The notes under the pieces were generated by a model, which made no database searches, was not told where the DNA came from, and saw nothing but the letters and a program-made list of their open reading frames with translations. The translations under genes were made by a program, and so were the position numbers. Positions 39,453-39,720 of a stretch of 39,720 bases of DNA are shown here, piece after piece; within the stretch, counting starts at the first letter, position 1; each line of letters opens with the position of its first letter. The DNA lies in assembly GCA_016929495.1 (NCBI GenBank), contig JAFGIS010000560.1, forward strand, positions 1 to 39,720. The letters run 5' to 3'. Source of the DNA: Polyangiaceae bacterium. GTDB taxonomy: Bacteria; Myxococcota_A; Polyangia; Polyangiales; Polyangiaceae.

Positions 39453-39720
39453 ATGCCCGTGTTGCGCGCGACGTTGACGAACCTTCTGACGAGCAACTTC
39501 CCGTCCAACACCCATGCCGAGACGCTCCATCGCGTGGGCATGATCAACGTCTTTGCTGCGCTCGGCGTCATCTACGATTTGGGGTTCGCCGCCATCAACT
39601 GGAGCCAGGGGAGCCGGGTCCTGGCCTCGATTCTGGCGCTGCACGCGTTGGGGCTGGCGGCCACGCTCGCCTACTTGCGGGTCACGCGTGCGCACCGGCC
39701 AAGCGCCCTCGTCGCCGCGA
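39453..39720 (+). CDS. Membrane protein, 5' part only
   Basis: The ATG at 39453 opens a frame of at least 89 codons running off the window. It reads LRATLTNLLTSNFPSNTHAE then GMINVFAALGVIYDLGFAA and SRVLASILALHALGLAATLA, giving two transmembrane helices so far. The pattern is that of the sensory membrane domain of signalling proteins (kinases or diguanylate cyclases), but the output domain lies beyond the window. Confidence 0.5.
   Translation, partial: MPVLRATLTNLLTSNFPSNTHAETLHRVGMINVFAALGVIYDLGFAAINWSQGSRVLASILALHALGLAATLAYLRVTRAHRPSALVAA

Noticed and set aside
39009..39695. Minus-strand lipoprotein with a VVGC lipobox
   Set aside because: No start codon in a suitable place before the signal, and the residues after it are not protein-like.

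Overview
The window is high-GC DNA of myxobacterial character. The signs are many Gly/Ser/Ala-rich secreted proteins and lipoproteins, a Ser/Thr kinase with a cyclic-nucleotide domain, a very large adenylate cyclase/ATPase/TPR signalling protein, and several radical SAM proteins. A member of the Myxococcota (Polyangiales or Sorangium relatives) is the best guess. This is inferred from gene content; no rRNA or tRNA gene is visible.

Layout. (1) Positions 1-5600 are accessory and partly decayed: the 3' end of an IS66-type transposase, then an AbiEii/AbiEi nucleotidyltransferase toxin-antitoxin pair lying between two ~260-bp direct copies of a transposase 3' end, then a PIN toxin/ribbon-helix-helix antitoxin pair with a perfect palindromic operator, then gene fragments. 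(2) 5600-10400 holds surface and secreted proteins (beta/gamma-crystallin-like protein, phage-fibre-like secreted protein, Gly/Ser-rich lipoprotein, DUF4097 lipoprotein) and a radical SAM protein. (3) 10400-15700 is housekeeping-like: a ClpP paralogue whose catalytic Asp is Asn; an ECF sigma factor with a putative anti-sigma factor, a DUF2953 protein and two GerW/YtfJ-type proteins in one tight operon; a macrodomain hydrolase; thymidylate synthase and dihydrofolate reductase. (4) 15900-24800 holds a GYF_2-domain protein with repeated acidic LPEDEVTELW motifs, YbaK, a lipoprotein-like methyltransferase, PanE, a frameshifted AraC regulator and lipoproteins of unknown function. (5) 24800-27330 is an 839-residue mosaic lipoprotein.

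The most interesting part is 27900-38960. A protein with a TPR-like N-terminus and a Gly-rich repeat tail (20-21-residue units, two exact-register copies of TSSHRYSGGVYxDAG) is followed by two translationally coupled radical SAM/SPASM maturases. This is the arrangement of a ribosomally synthesised, modified peptide (RiPP) system. Directly downstream come a protein built like mammalian soluble adenylyl cyclase (cyclase, degenerate cyclase, ATPase, TPR), a class I isoprenoid synthase, a small peptide with a leader-like helix, and a membrane protein resembling Pyr4/PaxB terpene cyclases. A convergent Ser/Thr kinase with a C-terminal cyclic-nucleotide-binding domain closes the block. One reading is a cAMP-controlled locus making a modified peptide and a terpenoid, possibly joined. 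The family assignments rest on motifs; the linkage is inference from gene order.

The last 270 bases begin a membrane protein that runs off the end of the window.
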